DNA of 7,650 nt from JAPWJZ01 sp035626855 (GTDB lineage: Bacteria; Pseudomonadota; Alphaproteobacteria; Micavibrionales; UBA2020). Location of the stretch: positions 1 to 7,650 of the forward strand of contig DASPMW010000105.1 in the NCBI GenBank assembly GCA_035626855.1, read 5' to 3'. Shown here one piece after another: positions 6,051 to 7,650 of the stretch; the first letter of the stretch is position 1, and each line of letters starts with the position of its first letter. A program made the position numbers and the translations under genes. The notes below the pieces were generated by a model. That model was not told where the DNA came from and did not search any database. It was given only the letters and a program-made list of their open reading frames with translations.

Positions 6051-7075
6051 GCGACACCTGCAGCCGTGCGGACGGAAATATTATTCCAGGTATCCGGCGA
6101 GGTCTTTTTAAGATGCCAGTCCCAGGCAGAAGAGACGATGGTGTGAAGATCGGAATGGCGGGGCTGCCAGTTCAGCACGTCGCGGGCACGGCTGGCATCG
6201 GCAACCAGCCGCTCTGGGTCGCCGGGACGGCGGGCGGTCGCGCGCGACGGCACGGGCCGGCGCGTCACCTCCCGTACTTTTTCGAGGACTTCCTGCACAG
6301 TATGGCCTTCGCTGGTGCCAAGATTGAGCGTCAGGCTTTCATCGCGCTCGCGGATGCGGCGCAGCGCCAGCACATGCGCCTCCGCCAGGTCCTGGACGTG
6401 GATATAATCGCGAATGGCCGTTCCGTCGCGGGAGGCGTAATCGGTCCCGAAGACCTTGATCTCGCTCATCTCCCCGGCGGCAACCTTCATGAGCAGCGGC
6501 ACGATATGGGTGTCCACCTTGTAGGCGGTGCCCAGTTCGCCATCGACATCGGCGCCGGCGGCGTTGAAGTAGCGCAGGATGGCGTATTTCAGACCGTAGG
6601 CGTCCGCGAAGTCGCGGATCATGTTTTCCATCGCAAGCTTGGTGCGGCCATAGGGGTTGATGGGCACGAGCGGGTGGTTTTCATTGATCGCCTCGCCTTG
6701 CGGCATGCCATAGACGGCGGCCGTGCTCGAGAAGACGAGATGCCGAATGTCATGCGCGCGCGCCGCCTGAAGCAGGGAGAGCGAGCCGTTGACGTTGTTA
6801 TCGTAATATTTGGCAGGATCGGACACCGACTCGCCGACCTGAATGAGGGCGGCGAAGTGCATGATCGCGCCGGGACGGTAGCGCTGGATGACTTCGGAAA
6901 GGCGGGCCGTGTCGCGGATATCGCCCTCTTCGAAAGGCCCCCATTTCACATGGCTCTCGTTGCCCGAGCAAAGATTGTCATAGGCAACCGGAAGATATCC
7001 ACAGCGTGACAGCGCCTTGCAGACATGGGCGCCGATATACCCGGCCCCGCCGGTAACGAGAATAATGTTCCGCAT
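6047..7075 (-). CDS. galE: UDP-glucose 4-epimerase
   Basis: This cytosolic enzyme of 342 residues (E. coli GalE has 338) interconverts UDP-glucose and UDP-galactose with tightly bound NAD. The N-terminal Rossmann motif TGGAGYIG (8-15) gives GxxGxxG. The sequence also shows YDNL with a Gly shortly after (32-38), GDIRD (51-55), HFAALIQVGESV (73-84), FSSTAAVYG (115-123) with the active-site Ser/Thr, and the catalytic Y142-x3-K146 in PYGRTK. RYFNAAGA (168-175), DGTAIRDYIHVQDLA (217-231) and NLGTSEG (251-257) complete the family pattern. ATG 7075 has AAGGA with 8-nt spacing. It is the first gene of the five-gene leftward operon, and its stop overlaps the start of the sugar-phosphate transferase. 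It probably provides UDP-Gal for that transferase or for later glycosyltransferases. Some GalE homologues also act on N-acetylated sugars; that is not resolved here. Confidence 0.96.
   Translation of the reverse strand: MRNIILVTGGAGYIGAHVCKALSRCGYLPVAYDNLCSGNESHVKWGPFEEGDIRDTARLSEVIQRYRPGAIMHFAALIQVGESVSDPAKYYDNNVNGSLSLLQAARAHDIRHLVFSSTAAVYGMPQGEAINENHPLVPINPYGRTKLAMENMIRDFADAYGLKYAILRYFNAAGADVDGELGTAYKVDTHIVPLLMKVAAGEMSEIKVFGTDYASRDGTAIRDYIHVQDLAEAHVLALRRIRERDESLTLNLGTSEGHTVQEVLEKVREVTRRPVPSRATARRPGDPERLVADASRARDVLNWQPRHSDLHTIVSSAWDWHLKKTSPDTWNNISVRTAAGVA
6055..6059 (-). promoter_or_regulatory. Ribosome binding site of the wbaP-like gene (AGGTG), inside galE
   Basis: AGGTG on the minus strand ends 4 nt before ATG 6050 and lies within the last codons of galE. 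Together with the ATGA stop/start overlap it indicates translational coupling and fixes the transferase start. Confidence 0.55.
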
Positions 7076-7083
7076 GGAGAAAA

Positions 7084-7088
7084 TCCTT
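7084..7088 (-). promoter_or_regulatory. Ribosome binding site of galE (AAGGA)
   Basis: AAGGA on the minus strand lies 8 nt before ATG 7075. It is the clearest ribosome site in the leftward operon and supports this start and the position of galE as lead gene. Confidence 0.7.
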
Positions 7089-7232
7089 GAATAATACGTG
7101 CGCGGTTAACACCACAGCGCTGAAATGGTTCCTTACGGAATGTAAATTGGATAGAAAGCCTGATTTCCTTAGATAATTTTTCATTCGCATAACGCGTTGA
7201 CGGGTGCTAGCTTTCGGGTATCCACCATTCAC

Positions 7233-7237
7233 GAGGT
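7233..7237 (+). promoter_or_regulatory. Ribosome binding site of pepE (GAGGT)
   Basis: GAGGT ends 4 nt before ATG 7242. It supports that start, which otherwise might be doubted because it gives about 22 residues more than E. coli PepE. Confidence 0.55.
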
Positions 7238-7241
7238 CACG

Positions 7242-7650
7242 ATGCCTGCTCTCAAAAGGGACTTTGACGCGTCTTCCCCGCAGCCTGCGGCGCAGCTGGA
7301 TCGCAGCAAGCTAAATCTGCTGCTGCTGAGCAATGGCGCACTTGCCCAGAAACGCAATGAGACGATCCAGGAGCTGTTCGGCGCAAGTCCGGAAAACCCC
7401 AAGACCATCATGTACGTCGCCTATGCGCTGGGCGATCAGGATGCGGCCCTTGCGCGGACGAAAACCTGGCTCGAGCCGCTGGGCTTTACCGTCATCTCTG
7501 CGCATCAGCAGGCAGAGCCGGTCGCGGCGCTCGATAAAGTTGATGGTGTATTCGTAACAGGGGGCAACACCTTCCGCCTGCTCGACAAGCTGCAAAAGTC
7601 CGGCCTGCTGGAGGCGATCCGGGACAAGGCGATGGAAGGCTTCCCCTATA
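7242..7650 (+). CDS. pepE: Peptidase E (alpha-aspartyl dipeptidase, family S51), 3' truncated by the window edge
   Basis: The visible 136 codons match the N-terminal half of dipeptidase E, a cytosolic serine peptidase that cleaves dipeptides with N-terminal aspartate. Recognisable parts are LNLLLLSNG (24-32, equivalent to the start of E. coli PepE), the PLGFTV strand (79-84), DPVAA-like EPVAALDKVDG (92-102) and VTGGNTFRLL (105-114). GLLEAI (121-126) follows. The catalytic Ser in the expected GWSAG motif would fall just beyond the right edge. ATG 7242 gives about 22 extra residues (Ala/Pro/Asp-rich) before the conserved core. GAGGT precedes it, and no in-frame ATG or GTG nearer the core is available. 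The gene is divergent from galE and probably marks the end of the polysaccharide locus, with no functional link implied. Confidence 0.88.
   Translation, partial: MPALKRDFDASSPQPAAQLDRSKLNLLLLSNGALAQKRNETIQELFGASPENPKTIMYVAYALGDQDAALARTKTWLEPLGFTVISAHQQAEPVAALDKVDGVFVTGGNTFRLLDKLQKSGLLEAIRDKAMEGFPY

Larger units (their letters stand above)
7076..7241. promoter_or_regulatory. Divergent intergenic region between galE and pepE
   Basis: This 166-nt non-coding stretch is visibly AT-richer than its surroundings and must hold the start signals for both the leftward operon and pepE. For pepE there are two weak sigma70-type candidates: TTGACG at 7197-7202 with TATCCA at 7219-7224 (16-nt spacer), and GATAAT at 7172-7177 with a poor TTGGAT at 7147-7152 (19-nt spacer). 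For galE, TATTAT occurs at 7091-7096 on the minus strand, but it lacks a recognisable -35 and sits too close to the ribosome site. Small palindromes that could be operator-like are AACGCGTT (7191-7198), CAGCGCTG (7115-7122, flanked by ACCA and TGGT) and TTCC-TTAC-GGAA (7129-7140). None is long enough to call a binding site. Confidence 0.5.

Noticed and set aside
6113..7009. Rightward open frame of 298 codons opposite galE
   Set aside because: It mirrors galE codons and shows no recognisable motif. GalE is unambiguous on the other strand.
6978..7232. Leftward 84-codon frame covering the galE upstream region
   Set aside because: It overlaps the galE start in another frame, lacks a good ribosome site, and its translation resembles no protein.
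7311..7595. Leftward 94-codon frame inside pepE
   Set aside because: It is antisense to recognisable PepE motifs, so it is a shadow.

Overview
This is a GC-rich window, strongly suggestive of an alphaproteobacterium. The evidence is an ExoQ/Wzy-type polymerase, a WbaP/ExoY-type initiating transferase and a small secreted protein built from DUF3551-like cysteine modules, a family I know mainly from Rhizobiales and relatives. Species cannot be read from the sequence. Almost all of the window belongs to an exopolysaccharide, capsule or O-antigen type locus of the Wzx/Wzy-dependent class.

Layout. Positions 1-2099 carry two rightward genes. The first is the 3' part of a QueC-like PP-loop ATPase-fold protein with a Cys4 zinc-type site. 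The second is a multi-membrane-span polysaccharide polymerase/ligase (Wzy/ExoQ/O-antigen ligase family). Positions 2050-7075 carry a compact leftward operon in the order galE, a wbaP-like initiating sugar-phosphate transferase, a wza-like outer-membrane export lipoprotein, a small secreted 8-cysteine protein, and a wzx-like flippase. Junctions in this operon are tight: a 4-nt ATGA overlap, a 23-nt gap, a 17-nt overlap and a 2-nt gap. The flippase and polymerase genes converge and overlap by 50 nt at their 3' ends, with a perfect GC-only hairpin at that point. Positions 7076-7241 are an AT-richer divergent intergenic region. From 7242 a rightward gene for peptidase E (alpha-aspartyl dipeptidase) starts and runs off the right edge.

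How it fits together (inference from families). GalE supplies UDP-galactose. The WbaP-like enzyme loads a sugar-1-phosphate, possibly galactose, onto undecaprenyl phosphate. Glycosyltransferases outside the window would build the repeat unit. Wzx flips it, Wzy polymerises it in the periplasm, and the Wza-like lipoprotein exports it. The copolymerase (Wzc/ExoP) and the glycosyltransferases are not here and presumably lie to the left.

The least expected element is the 124-residue secreted protein between wza and wzx. It consists of two tandem modules with exactly identical cysteine spacing (C-x9-C-x7-C-x10-C). The PP-loop/Cys4 protein next to the polymerase is the second gene whose role in polysaccharide synthesis is not explained by the standard pathway. 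No RNA genes, mobile elements or CRISPR arrays were seen.
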